Below, piece after piece: positions 25,090 to 34,383 of a DNA stretch of 64,000 bases. The notes under the pieces are model-generated. The model searched no databases. It had not been told where the DNA came from and was given only the letters and a program-made list of their open reading frames with translations. The position numbers and the translations under genes are program-made. The DNA comes from Yoonia sp035117555. Lineage in GTDB: Bacteria; Pseudomonadota; Alphaproteobacteria; Rhodobacterales; Rhodobacteraceae. Position 1 is the first letter of the stretch. Each line of letters starts with the position of its first letter. Location of the stretch: the NCBI RefSeq assembly GCF_035117555.1, contig NZ_JAYKPK010000007.1, positions 62,001 through 126,000 on the forward strand, in the 5' to 3' direction.

Positions 25090-27267
25090 ATGATGGACGG
25101 AAACAACGTGAACCGCAGTGGCGGTTGCCCCGTGATGCACGGCAGCAATGCCGAAGTAAAAGACGGCACAGCAACAAAGTGGTGGCCCAATGGCCTGAAC
25201 CTCAGCATCCTGCATCAGCATGGCGCGCGCAACAATCCGATGGACGCTGATTTCAACTTTCGCGAAGCAGTGAAATCGCTCGATTATGAAGGCGTGAAGG
25301 CTGATCTGCATGCGCTGATGACGGACAGCCAGGATTGGTGGCCAGCCGATTGGGGCCACTACGGTGGTCTGTTCATCCGTCTGGCATGGCATGCGGCAGG
25401 CTCCTACCGCCTTGGCGACGGGCGCGGTGGTGCTGGCACCGGCAACATCCGTTTCGCGCCGCTGAATTCCTGGCCTGACAACGCAAGCCTTGATAAGGCG
25501 CGCCGCCTGCTTTGGCCGATCAAGAAGAAATACGGCAACGCCCTGTCATGGGCTGACCTGATTATCTTGTCGGGCACGGTGGCTTACCAGTCCATGGGTC
25601 TGAAAACCTTTGGTTTCGGCTTTGGCCGCGAAGATATCTGGGCACCCGAAGAAGACATTAACTGGGGCAGCGATTCCGTCCTTCTGGCACCGACAAACGA
25701 GCGTGTGGCAGATATCAATGAACCCAACACCATGTATGACCCGCTGGCCGCATCCCACATGGGTCTGATCTACGTGAACCCCGAAGGTGTGAACGGGAAC
25801 CCCGACCCGGCGCTGACTGCGAAATATGTGCGCATGACCTTCCTGCGCATGGCGATGAACGATGAAGAAACCGCAGCGCTGACTGTGGGTGGTCATACTG
25901 TCGGCAAATGCCACGGGATCGCCGCCGATATCGGCGCGACCCCCGAAGGCGCGACAATGGCCGAGGCTGGCTTTGGCTGGGATAATCCTGCGTTCAACGG
26001 CAAGGCGAATACCGCCCATACCTCTGGTCTGGAAGGCGCTTGGACATCCAACCCGACGCAATGGGACAATGGTTATCTGGACCTGTTGTTCGGCTATGAA
26101 TGGGAAATCACCAAATCCCGCGCCGGTGCCTTCCAGTGGGAGCCGATCAATATCCGCGAAGAGGATAAGGTTCCCGATGCGTCCGACCCAAGCATCCGGC
26201 ACAACCCGATCATGACCGACGCCGATATGGCGATGAAGGTTGACCCGATCTACCGCGAGATTTGTGAGCGGTTCCACAAAGACCCGGCCTATATGTCGGA
26301 AACATTTGCACGCGCATGGTTCAAACTGACCCACCGCGACATGGGGCCAAAGGTCAACTACTACGGCCCCGATGTCCCGTCCGAAGATCTGATCTGGCAA
26401 GATCCGGTACCGGCTGGCAATACGGGCTATGACGTGGATGCGGTCAAATCCGCCATCGCTGCCAGCGGTATTACGACGGCCGAAATGATCGCGACAGCTT
26501 GGGACTCTGCCCGGACCTTCCGTGGGTCGGACAAACGCGGCGGCGCGAATGGCGCGCGTATCCGTCTGGCCCCGATGAAGGATTGGGAAGGCAATGAGCC
26601 TGCCCGTCTAGCCAGGGTTCTGGCGGCGTTGGAGCCGATTGCCACACAACATGGCGCATCGCTTGCCGACGTCATCGTGCTTGCGGGTAACGTCGGTGTG
26701 GAACAGGCGATCAAGGCCGCCGGTCACGATATGGCCGTGCCTTTCGCGCCCGGTCGTGGTGATGCCAGCGATGAGCAGACCGATGGCGAAAGCTTTGCTT
26801 CGCTGGAGCCTTCGTCGGATGGGTTCCGCAACTGGCACATGGATGCGGTGCAATCCAGCCCCGAGACCATGATGCTGGACCGCGCGCAATTGCTGGGTCT
26901 GACCGGCCCGGAAATGACTGTGCTGGTGGGTGGTCTGCGGATGCTGGGCACCAATCACGGTGGGTCCAAACATGGCGTATTCACGGATCGTGAAGGGCAG
27001 TTGACGAATGACTTCTTTGTCAACCTGACCGACATGGCCTATAGCTGGCACCCCGTCGCAGGCGGCACGTTTGAACTGCGCGAGCGAAAGACAGGTGCGG
27101 TGAAATGGACTGCGACCAGTGCTGATCTGGTGTTCGGGTCCAATTCGATCCTGCGCGCCTATGCTGAAGTCTATGCGCAAGACGACAACCACGCCAAATT
27201 CCTGCGGGACTTCGTCGCCGCATGGACCAAGGTGATGAACGCAGATCGTTTCGATCTGGTTGCCTGA
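25090..27267 (+). CDS. katG: catalase-peroxidase
   Basis: The 725-residue bifunctional haem enzyme has typical KatG length and two peroxidase-like halves. The distal site RLAWHAAGSYR holds Arg, Trp and His; the proximal haem ligand is in GGHTVGKCHG. The Trp-Tyr-Met adduct partners are present in WHAAG, HMGLIYVNPEG and FLRMAMND, so catalase activity is expected. No signal peptide, hence cytoplasmic. GGAGAAG precedes the ATG pair. The divergent oxyR indicates peroxide induction. Confidence 0.98.
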   Translation: MMDGNNVNRSGGCPVMHGSNAEVKDGTATKWWPNGLNLSILHQHGARNNPMDADFNFREAVKSLDYEGVKADLHALMTDSQDWWPADWGHYGGLFIRLAWHAAGSYRLGDGRGGAGTGNIRFAPLNSWPDNASLDKARRLLWPIKKKYGNALSWADLIILSGTVAYQSMGLKTFGFGFGREDIWAPEEDINWGSDSVLLAPTNERVADINEPNTMYDPLAASHMGLIYVNPEGVNGNPDPALTAKYVRMTFLRMAMNDEETAALTVGGHTVGKCHGIAADIGATPEGATMAEAGFGWDNPAFNGKANTAHTSGLEGAWTSNPTQWDNGYLDLLFGYEWEITKSRAGAFQWEPINIREEDKVPDASDPSIRHNPIMTDADMAMKVDPIYREICERFHKDPAYMSETFARAWFKLTHRDMGPKVNYYGPDVPSEDLIWQDPVPAGNTGYDVDAVKSAIAASGITTAEMIATAWDSARTFRGSDKRGGANGARIRLAPMKDWEGNEPARLARVLAALEPIATQHGASLADVIVLAGNVGVEQAIKAAGHDMAVPFAPGRGDASDEQTDGESFASLEPSSDGFRNWHMDAVQSSPETMMLDRAQLLGLTGPEMTVLVGGLRMLGTNHGGSKHGVFTDREGQLTNDFFVNLTDMAYSWHPVAGGTFELRERKTGAVKWTATSADLVFGSNSILRAYAEVYAQDDNHAKFLRDFVAAWTKVMNADRFDLVA

Positions 27268-27276
27268 ATGAGCATC

Positions 27277-27303
27277 GGTTCAGGCAGTACCGCTGCCTGA
27301 ACC
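27277..27303 (+). terminator. rho-independent-like terminator after katG
   Basis: GGTTCAGGCAG and CTGCCTGAACC make a perfect 11-bp stem with loop TACCG, ten bases after the katG stop, followed by ATTCTTT. Confidence 0.85.
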
Positions 27304-27375
27304 ATTCTTTGCAGAACATTACCCCTGTTGCGGCCAAAGGCCTCCACGGGCGTGTGTGCCGAACGAAAATATCGA

Positions 27376-28086
27376 TCAGTAAATTGCGGCGAAACGCTCA
27401 GGCGCCAGTGACGGCAGGACCCGCACGTCGACGCCATGCCGCACGCGCCGGTGCAGGTCGATCACGTCGTGATCCAACAAGCGGATACAGCCCGAAGACG
27501 CAGCCTTGCCCAGATATTCCGGCTCGCAAGCACCGTGGATGCGGTAGAGCGTGTCTTCACCATTCTGGAACAGATAGAGCGCCCGTGCACCCAAAGGATT
27601 GCCCGGTCCGGGATCCATCCCACCATTGGCCACTGAATATGGCTCAAGCTCTGGTTGGCGCGCGATCATCTCCTCCGGCACCCGCCAGCGTGGCCATTCG
27701 CGGCAGAATTGCAGACGCGCCGTGCCATGCCATGTAAACGCATCGGCCCCGGTGCCTGCGCCATAGCGCATCGCGCGGCCATCTTTACCGATCAGATGCA
27801 GATAGCCCGCATTCGGGTCGACAACGATGCTGCCCTCGGCGTCATTGGGAAAAGGGTTATCGACCTCTTGCCGCCATAGCCGTGGATCTACGACGTTTTC
27901 CGGCACGGCCGGTATCGGAAATGGCTCATCCGTGATGGCACCGTAATGCGCGGGCAAGAATGGCATCACCGGTGGCTCCGGCATGATAAGGTCATCTTCG
28001 GCGATAGGGCTGTTTTGCGGATGGACTGCGCAAGCTGAAAGCATAGCAACAGCGCCTCCGGATAGGAGGTGGCGTCGGGTAATCAT
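27376..28086 (-). CDS. L,D-transpeptidase (YkuD family), exported
   Basis: The 236-residue protein begins MITRRHLLSGGAVAMLSAC, a signal with a twin-arginine look and a lipobox-like LSAC, so it is exported and may be a lipoprotein. The catalytic YkuD motif is near the C-terminus: YRIHG, then SSGCIRLLDHDVIDLHRRV with the catalytic cysteine. The stretch GSIVVDPNAGYLHLIGKDGRAMRYGAGTG is the domain's first sheet. L,D-transpeptidases form 3-3 peptide cross-links or attach proteins to peptidoglycan. An earlier in-frame start at 28128 was rejected because it buries the signal peptide. Confidence 0.92.
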   Translation of the reverse strand: MITRRHLLSGGAVAMLSACAVHPQNSPIAEDDLIMPEPPVMPFLPAHYGAITDEPFPIPAVPENVVDPRLWRQEVDNPFPNDAEGSIVVDPNAGYLHLIGKDGRAMRYGAGTGADAFTWHGTARLQFCREWPRWRVPEEMIARQPELEPYSVANGGMDPGPGNPLGARALYLFQNGEDTLYRIHGACEPEYLGKAASSGCIRLLDHDVIDLHRRVRHGVDVRVLPSLAPERFAAIY

Positions 28087-28144
28087 GGGGTTGGTCCTTA
28101 GTGCTGATAATCGTTGGATGCCGCGCATCGCGCGGCGGCGATGA

Positions 28145-28516
28145 TCAGCTCAAGCGCGGCGGCTCTGTATAACCGGTTGCTGCAATCCCCTGCGGCAGCA
28201 TGACTTCACCGAAGTAGGCGACCTTTTCGATCAAACCATCGCCATCCATGATTGCGACCCGCTGCCAGACAAGGTCTGAGACACAGGATATCCCGGCCAG
28301 AACCGCGATCCGACAGCGTTTCGATTTGATGGTGATCTTGTCAGTCTCAGCGCTGGCGTCGATCAGAACCGGTGATGCACCTGCCGCAAAGCTGGCGATA
28401 TCGCGGTTATCCGATTCCTGTACGTCGGCGATAGAAGCCAAAGCATTTGCCCATGCGCCCCAAGGCAACATGACCAGAACAAGACCATAGACCAAGATAT
28501 AGCGCAGCATTCCCAT
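28145..28516 (-). CDS. secreted small protein of unknown function
   Basis: The 124-residue product has a signal peptide (MGMLRYILVYGLVLVMLPWGAWANA) and a mature domain of about 100 residues with two cysteines in SKRCRIAVLAGISCVSD, likely a periplasmic disulfide. I recognise no family. The start at 28516 was chosen because it begins the signal peptide; the frame is open upstream to 28654. It lies 58 bp upstream of the L,D-transpeptidase in the same direction, so it may be co-transcribed. Confidence 0.6.
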   Translation of the reverse strand: MGMLRYILVYGLVLVMLPWGAWANALASIADVQESDNRDIASFAAGASPVLIDASAETDKITIKSKRCRIAVLAGISCVSDLVWQRVAIMDGDGLIEKVAYFGEVMLPQGIAATGYTEPPRLS

Positions 28517-28687
28517 ATCCACATCGCTATCCGGGCAACTGGCAAAGCGCAACGAACAGACAGCGTTCGACCTGTCAATTCTACGCGATGGGTGCCACGC
28601 CACAGATTTTCGGGACCTTATCGACCCCAGCATGTTCATTGAAAATAAACACAAACCCCCTGCTCTTTTGTTAAACTTGATCCTGCG

Positions 28688-29008
28688 TCAATCACCGCCC
28701 ATAGTGTTCCTGTCTGACGACAAGACAGTGGCAGTAAGAGTATCGCAGGCCCCAAGCCTGAGACGTTTTCGAGTATTGGCTACATTCCCGATACGAAAAC
28801 AATCTGTGTGCTGTGAACGCTGGTGGCCCAATCCGCGCAACACGCCACCTAGCCTGGCACCGGCGATGCTCGGCCCGTTGTCTTCTGCGTAAAACCGCAG
28901 TTGCAGGGCTTCTGCCTGATCCGCCGTCGGCAGAAATCTTTTATAAATCACTGAGTTTACCCGTTTTTGACCTTTAGTAATCACCTCTATTGTTTCGATA
29001 TTAGGCAC
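28688..29008 (-). CDS. possible hypothetical protein (weak)
   Basis: A 106-residue frame starts at a GTG with a good AGGAG site seven bases upstream (VPNIETIEVITKGQKRVNSVIYKRF and onward). The first two thirds look protein-like but no domain is recognisable, and the last 30 residues are poor. It may be a fragment or a non-coding frame. Around it, 28517-28687 and 29009-29471 show no recognisable gene; the latter ends in the promoter region of the autotransporter. Confidence 0.3.
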   Translation of the reverse strand: MPNIETIEVITKGQKRVNSVIYKRFLPTADQAEALQLRFYAEDNGPSIAGARLGGVLRGLGHQRSQHTDCFRIGNVANTRKRLRLGACDTLTATVLSSDRNTMGGD

Positions 29009-29471
29009 AAAATCGCTCCTGAAAACTTTACCCAAGCCGCCGTTCGGTTCGATGCGGTGACCACGCGCCTGCGACAATGGTCCCGCCGACGAACGCCACC
29101 AATCGTGTCAGCGACGACAAGTTGACAGATTTTTCCGACCCGCTTTCGTCCGTGACGCATCGGGGCTCACTCGCGCAATTGCTCAAACAGCGGAGAATGG
29201 GACTCCACACCAAATTCACCTTGCTTTTTCAGCAAAATCCATGCGTGAGTGGACCTGCAAATATATCAGCTAAAGCTCTGAAGAACTTCTATTTTGCTTT
29301 GTTTTTCTAGATTTACTCCTGCCGTCATTCCGTAATTCGACGTCTTGATCCGTTCCTGTCGTATCTGCTTCGTCCAACCCAATCGTTAACATTGCGCGGA
29401 ACAGCCAGTGACATGGGCACGACCACCCACGCTGTGGTGTGCCGCGCGCTTTCACAGGGAGATCTAATTTC

Positions 29472-31463
29472 ATGACAACACTCATAAAACATGGTGGTTT
29501 TCGTTTGAGTTCAGGTGCCCGCCTTTCCGGATCAGTCGCGTTTTCGGCGATGACAGCATTGTCGTTGGCCGTCACCACGTCGTCAGTCTTGATGGCTCAG
29601 GATCTTCAAAGCTTTGCTATCGTTTCTGGTCAGTCGGTAACCAACACCGGTGCGACAACCATCACAGGAAACATCGCTATCAGTCCGGGCATTTCCTATA
29701 CCGGGTCAGGCACCGTGACGCAGGATGGTGCCGTTTTTCTGGCGGATGCGGTCGCGGTGCGGATCCAGAATGATCTGGTGACGCTTTACACATTTCTGAC
29801 CGGACGTCCGACCTCTGCCGGTGGCAATCTGTCCGGACAGAACCTTGCCGGGATGGTTTTGTCGCCGGGCGTTTATAACTTTGACAGCAGTGCTAATCTT
29901 GCATCAAACGGGGTGCTGACGCTGGATGCAGGCGGCAATGAGGATGCTGTTTTTATCCTCAATATCGGGTCCACATTGATCGCGGAAAGCGGATCAGAGG
30001 TGCAGTTGATCAATGGCGCGCGGGGCGGCAATGTCTTCTACCGTGTCGGAAGTTCCGCCACCTTGGGTGACGATGCAAAGCTGCAAGGGCAAATCGTTGC
30101 GCTGACCAGTATTTCGATGAATGCGGACGCACAAGTCGCCTGCGGCGCCGCATTGGCCCGCAACGGATCGGTCACGTTGATCGAGAATACGATCCAGATC
30201 TGCACCCTGACCGTTCCTGATCTGGCCGAGGTTGCCGCAAACCCGACTCTGCCACCAAGCCAGCAAGCGGTCGCCGTTGCCCTGTCCGAATTCATCGGAA
30301 CTGGAGGCGTCCTGCCAATCGGTCTGGCGATCATCGCAGCGACGCAAACACCCGAGGAACTGGCAATCAGCCTGTCGCAATTATCGGGCGAGGTATCGAC
30401 CGGGCTTGCCCCGATGGGGCTGCAATCGATGGGCGGGTTTCTTGACGTGGTCATGGGGCGTGGCCAACGCCCCAGCGTGCAGACGATCGCACCACGCGAT
30501 GAAGGCGTGCCCGCAGGCATGGTGCCTGACAAGATCAACGCGCCATATCTGCCCGGTAAATTCAACGCTGCAGATACATCGGTTACACCACAACCCATGG
30601 CGTTCAGCGCCATGCTGGCCGAGCAAACCACCCCATGGAATGTCTGGGCCGCAGCCTATGGTTCGCGCAACATCATTGACGGTGACAGCGGTCTTGGCGT
30701 GCGGGAGCGAACCTCGGACACGCGCGGTATCGCCGTGGGCATGAACTACGCACTGCAGACCAATCTGGATCTCGGTGTCGCGCTCTCTTGGAACACCGCT
30801 GATTTTGCGCTCGATAACGATGCGGGAACAGGCACGAGTGACGCGATTTTTGCAGCTTTGCGCGCGCGATCATCGACCGTGTCTGGATATGTAGAAGGCG
30901 CTGTCGCTTATGGGCGGCATGATCTGACCACGGACCGCAATGTCACCATCGCGGGCTTCGACCAGTTGCGTGGCGAAACCGAAGCCAATCATTTCGCCGC
31001 GCATGTCGAAGCAGGCTATCACATGGGGATTTTCACGCCCTTCGTCGGTCTGCGCGCGCAGTCATTCAGGACCGATGCCTATGCCGAAACGGCCACGACG
31101 GGCGTTGATACTTACGCGCTGAGTTATGCCGCACATACGACGCATTCACTGCGCAGTGAACTGGGTGTTGATATGCAGTGGGCGCGTGAGGATATCAGCG
31201 GTCGGGCGACAACGCTGGGATTGCGGGCGGCCTGGGCCCATGAGTTCCGCAATGATGACCCGGCTTTGGGGTCGTTGGTCACAACACCTGCACTCAACTT
31301 TCCAGCCAGTGGCGCGACAAGGGATAGCGATTCCCTGTTGCTGTCGGCAAGTGTTGGCTCCACAGCGGCGACCGGTCTTTTTGTCGAAGGCGGGGTGAAC
31401 ATGGAATATTCCCAGAATGCGCAGGATTTAGGTGGCTCCGTCACAATCGGATATCGCTGGTAA
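29472..31463 (+). CDS. autotransporter with ice-binding-type (DUF3494) passenger
   Basis: The 663-residue protein has a long signal region (to about residue 42, ending SSVLMAQ). Residues about 45-245 are a DUF3494 beta-solenoid: FAIVSGQSVTNTGATTITGN, GVYNFDSSANL, AVFILNIGSTL, NVFYRVGSSATLG and ALARNGSVTLIENTI. Residues about 390-663 form an autotransporter beta barrel (WNVWAAAYGSRN to the C-terminal GGSVTIGYRW; the last residue is Trp, acceptable for such barrels). The passenger would be displayed outside the cell as an ice-binding or adhesive domain. GGGAG lies upstream of the ATG. It is followed by a strong terminator, so it is monocistronic. Confidence 0.88.
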   Translation: MTTLIKHGGFRLSSGARLSGSVAFSAMTALSLAVTTSSVLMAQDLQSFAIVSGQSVTNTGATTITGNIAISPGISYTGSGTVTQDGAVFLADAVAVRIQNDLVTLYTFLTGRPTSAGGNLSGQNLAGMVLSPGVYNFDSSANLASNGVLTLDAGGNEDAVFILNIGSTLIAESGSEVQLINGARGGNVFYRVGSSATLGDDAKLQGQIVALTSISMNADAQVACGAALARNGSVTLIENTIQICTLTVPDLAEVAANPTLPPSQQAVAVALSEFIGTGGVLPIGLAIIAATQTPEELAISLSQLSGEVSTGLAPMGLQSMGGFLDVVMGRGQRPSVQTIAPRDEGVPAGMVPDKINAPYLPGKFNAADTSVTPQPMAFSAMLAEQTTPWNVWAAAYGSRNIIDGDSGLGVRERTSDTRGIAVGMNYALQTNLDLGVALSWNTADFALDNDAGTGTSDAIFAALRARSSTVSGYVEGAVAYGRHDLTTDRNVTIAGFDQLRGETEANHFAAHVEAGYHMGIFTPFVGLRAQSFRTDAYAETATTGVDTYALSYAAHTTHSLRSELGVDMQWAREDISGRATTLGLRAAWAHEFRNDDPALGSLVTTPALNFPASGATRDSDSLLLSASVGSTAATGLFVEGGVNMEYSQNAQDLGGSVTIGYRW

Positions 31464-31477
31464 CCCAAGCGCGACGA

Positions 31478-31511
31478 TGCCGCGCCATGTCAAAAGACAT
31501 CTGGCGCGGCA
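31478..31511 (+). terminator. terminator hairpin after the autotransporter
   Basis: TGCCGCGCCA pairs with TGGCGCGGCA (10 bp), enclosing a further TGTC-AAAA-GACA stem. It starts 15 bases past the stop codon. Confidence 0.85.
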
Positions 31512-31666
31512 ATTGCTGCTTACGTCGCAATCGACAGCTTTACGACATTGACGGCACAGAAAATTCGCGCAAAGGTTGTATTGCGCGTCTTCAGTAGTGG
31601 CATGTTCTGAATAATAACCATCCGTTCTGATAACGTCGCAGCAGGCTGTGAGATGGGTTAACGTGG

Positions 31667-32998
31667 ATGTTTTTGTGCGATAAGATTGCGGCTTGGCGGA
31701 TAACCACACGTCGCCTTATCATTTTGGGTATTATTTTCAGTCTGTTGCTGACTGGTGCTGCGATCTTTGCAACTCTGCCCCCAAGCGCGACCAACGTTTA
31801 TGTCGTGCAGATCGCTGACAGCCCTGTTGTTGAGGTGACAGTGGTGATCCCTTATCCAACAGGGAACGGCCCGCTGGCCCATTACACCGAACATCTGGTC
31901 TGGTTAAACACCATCGGCCGAACAGCCCGCGCCGCAGACCGGCATACCAATGCCTGGACCAATCCGCAGGCGATCGGCTATGAGTTGACCGGCGACAGCA
32001 AGGATTTGGCCGATCTGCTGGGTACCCTGTCCGGCATCTTCGACCCAATTGATCTGCAATCGTCCTTTGCTGCAGAAGAGCGTAGCATCATCCTGCGTGA
32101 ATATGAGTATCGCATTGTCGGCAACATTGATGCGCAGGCGGCAGAGGCGCTGGATGCGTTTCTTTATGCGAGTAACGCTATCGCGGCTTCGGTGATCGGC
32201 ACGCCCGCTCAGATCAATACGCTCGATGATGCTGCCGCCCGTGACTTTCAGGCGCAAACGCATCAGCCTGAAAACGCGCTGCTGGTGGTGACCGGCGCTG
32301 TCACAGAACGGCAGGTCAGTCGCGCATTGCGCGCAGCGGGCTGGCCACGCCCGCCATCGGACCGATCCGCACTGACACCGCAGCCATTTGATCTGGCGGA
32401 AATCGCACAGAAGCAGTTGCGCTATCCTATGCCTGACGCGGCCCCGCGATTGCTGTGGCGGCGGGTAGTGGATTTACCCGATTCGGTGCCGTTCGATCTG
32501 CTGGAGGCGGAACTTGTCTTGCTGGCCGACATTCTGAACAGCAACCTTCCGGGCGGCCTGGCCGGTCCTTTGCAATATGATGCCGCCATTGTCCGTAGCT
32601 TCGAGCTTCAGATCTGGCCTATTGACGAGGACAGTATCGAGATCAGCTTTCGTGCAGCGCCAGATTCAGATGTCACCCTGACTACCTTGCAAGCTGTTTT
32701 TGAGGCCGAACTGTCCGGCATCGCCGCTGCGGGTATCCCTCGCGACACTTACGCCCGCGTTCTGGCGCGTTCTGATGACTACTGGCCTGACTGGGCCGAC
32801 GAGGATGAAACTGCCGATTGGATGGCTGATTATGTCATCGACCGCGTCACCAACCTGCAACAACCGTTGAGCCGGCGCGCATTAAAACCCCTGAAGAACG
32901 CACTGTCCCTCACCACATCCAACACGCTTTTGCGCCAACTTGCCACCGAAGGGCGCAGCGCCAGCGCCTTTATCGGACCAGAGGAAACCTTTGAATGA
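31667..32998 (+). CDS. M16 family zinc peptidase, membrane-anchored, catalytic subunit
   Basis: The 443-residue protein has an N-terminal membrane anchor (residues about 16-36, RLIILGIIFSLLLTGAAIFA) and then an M16 domain outside the cytoplasm. The inverted zinc motif HxxEH is present as His72-Tyr-Thr-Glu75-His76, with downstream acidic residues (AAEERSIILREYEYR) able to supply the third ligand. M16 proteins form clam-like chambers that degrade small peptides. Its last codons overlap the start of the next gene, an M16 homologue without HxxEH, so the two probably form an active/inactive heterodimer. Confidence 0.88.
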   Translation: MFLCDKIAAWRITTRRLIILGIIFSLLLTGAAIFATLPPSATNVYVVQIADSPVVEVTVVIPYPTGNGPLAHYTEHLVWLNTIGRTARAADRHTNAWTNPQAIGYELTGDSKDLADLLGTLSGIFDPIDLQSSFAAEERSIILREYEYRIVGNIDAQAAEALDAFLYASNAIAASVIGTPAQINTLDDAAARDFQAQTHQPENALLVVTGAVTERQVSRALRAAGWPRPPSDRSALTPQPFDLAEIAQKQLRYPMPDAAPRLLWRRVVDLPDSVPFDLLEAELVLLADILNSNLPGGLAGPLQYDAAIVRSFELQIWPIDEDSIEISFRAAPDSDVTLTTLQAVFEAELSGIAAAGIPRDTYARVLARSDDYWPDWADEDETADWMADYVIDRVTNLQQPLSRRALKPLKNALSLTTSNTLLRQLATEGRSASAFIGPEETFE

Positions 32999-34362
32999 TA
33001 CGTCATGTTGTCCTGCTTTTCGCTTTGCTTGCCCTTACGGCATGCAAAGATGAAGGTCCGAATGCCGCCACCCAGACCAGCGCGAATGGGGTGCCATTCA
33101 CGCTGATCACTTTGCCCGAACATGAGTACGTGTCGATCCAGATCGCATGGGGCAGCGATTGGGCTTATCGTGCCGAGACCAACAAAGCAGCAGCCATTGT
33201 CGGCACGCATCTGATCCTCGCAGGCGGTGCGACGGGCTATCCCGCCGGTGCCGTGGCCGAGCGTTTGGCTGATATCGATTCTGACGGCGTCATCTACGAT
33301 TCTGTTAACGATCACATCATCGGTGAGTTGACATTTACCCCTGAAAACATGGACGAAACGATCCAGATCGCCAATGCCCATCTGCGTGCACCGAATCTGG
33401 ATACAGTCTGGTTCGACCGGATCAAGGATGAAATTGCCCAAAATATCGCCGAGGCGCAGGCCCGGCCCGACAATGCCGGGTTTGACGCAATGCGCTGGGC
33501 CGTTTTTGGGGATCAGCCATTGCGCAATGCGCTGTCGTTCGACGATCCCGAGACATTCGCACGATTGACCATCGATGATGTTGCCGCTTGGCATCAGGAG
33601 ATTTTTACACAATTCCCCACAGCTGTGGTGATCGCCGGTGACATTGACGCCGATGCAGCGGGCGCGGCGCTGGATGCGCTGCTCTTCGGGTTGCCAGCAA
33701 CGCAACGCCCCTTGCATCGTGAGGCCACACCGGATTTCACCCCACGCCGGATATTGCTGCATGTACCTGATGCTGAGGTGACAACGCTCGCATTCATTGC
33801 ACCCATTTCACCGACGAACCAAGGTGGCGAGATTGAAGATATGATCTTGGTGCAAGCCCTTGGCGGCGATGATGACCAAAGCGTTTTGTTCAATGCTGTG
33901 CGGACCGACTTGCGCGCCAGCTACGGTTTCGGCGCAGATATTGCCAATTATACCCGGGCGCATCGAATCCTGTTCATGACCGGACAGGTGGAGACGGAGA
34001 AGCTGGCGCAAGTGGAAAGCACCGTGCGTACGGCCTATGCGACCTTTCTGCGCGATGGTCTGCAAGGATCGCTGGACGAACGCAAAAAGCCATTGGAGAC
34101 ATATTTTGCCGAAATGCCTGAATATGTCGTCGATCAAGCCCAGTCTGAATTGCAAAGTGCGCTTGACGATTATCCGCCAGGGCGGTCGTTGGACTTGGTC
34201 ACAGAATTGCAGGCTGTCACAGCCGAGAGCCTGATGGCGCGCTTGGCCACAGCCTTCCCCGCGCCGGACGCGTTGAGCTTGATCGCGATCTCGCCTGATG
34301 CGGATGCTTTGGCCGGTGCCTGTGTCATCACGTCACCGCGTGAGGCGGTCGATTGTCCCTGA
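32995..34362 (+). CDS. M16 family lipoprotein, non-catalytic partner subunit
   Basis: The 455-residue protein begins with a lipoprotein signal (LLFALLALTACKDE, Cys near residue 17) and then an M16-like domain (VPFTLITLPEHEYVSIQIAWGSDWAYR). No HxxEH is present where the zinc site should be. The C-terminal half keeps the substrate-gripping R-x-x-Y-type feature (RTDLRASYGFGADIANY). In bacterial M16B systems one subunit bears zinc and the other the R/Y pair, matching this overlap-coupled pair. The lipid anchor would hold it at the membrane beside the first subunit. Confidence 0.88.
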   Translation: MIRHVVLLFALLALTACKDEGPNAATQTSANGVPFTLITLPEHEYVSIQIAWGSDWAYRAETNKAAAIVGTHLILAGGATGYPAGAVAERLADIDSDGVIYDSVNDHIIGELTFTPENMDETIQIANAHLRAPNLDTVWFDRIKDEIAQNIAEAQARPDNAGFDAMRWAVFGDQPLRNALSFDDPETFARLTIDDVAAWHQEIFTQFPTAVVIAGDIDADAAGAALDALLFGLPATQRPLHREATPDFTPRRILLHVPDAEVTTLAFIAPISPTNQGGEIEDMILVQALGGDDDQSVLFNAVRTDLRASYGFGADIANYTRAHRILFMTGQVETEKLAQVESTVRTAYATFLRDGLQGSLDERKKPLETYFAEMPEYVVDQAQSELQSALDDYPPGRSLDLVTELQAVTAESLMARLATAFPAPDALSLIAISPDADALAGACVITSPREAVDCP

Positions 34363-34383
34363 CCCAAAGACGGATCCTGCGTG

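Noticed and set aside
29009..29471. Possible transposase remnant in the non-coding stretch before the autotransporter
   Set aside because: Short frames on both strands were inspected; none gave a convincing transposase motif.
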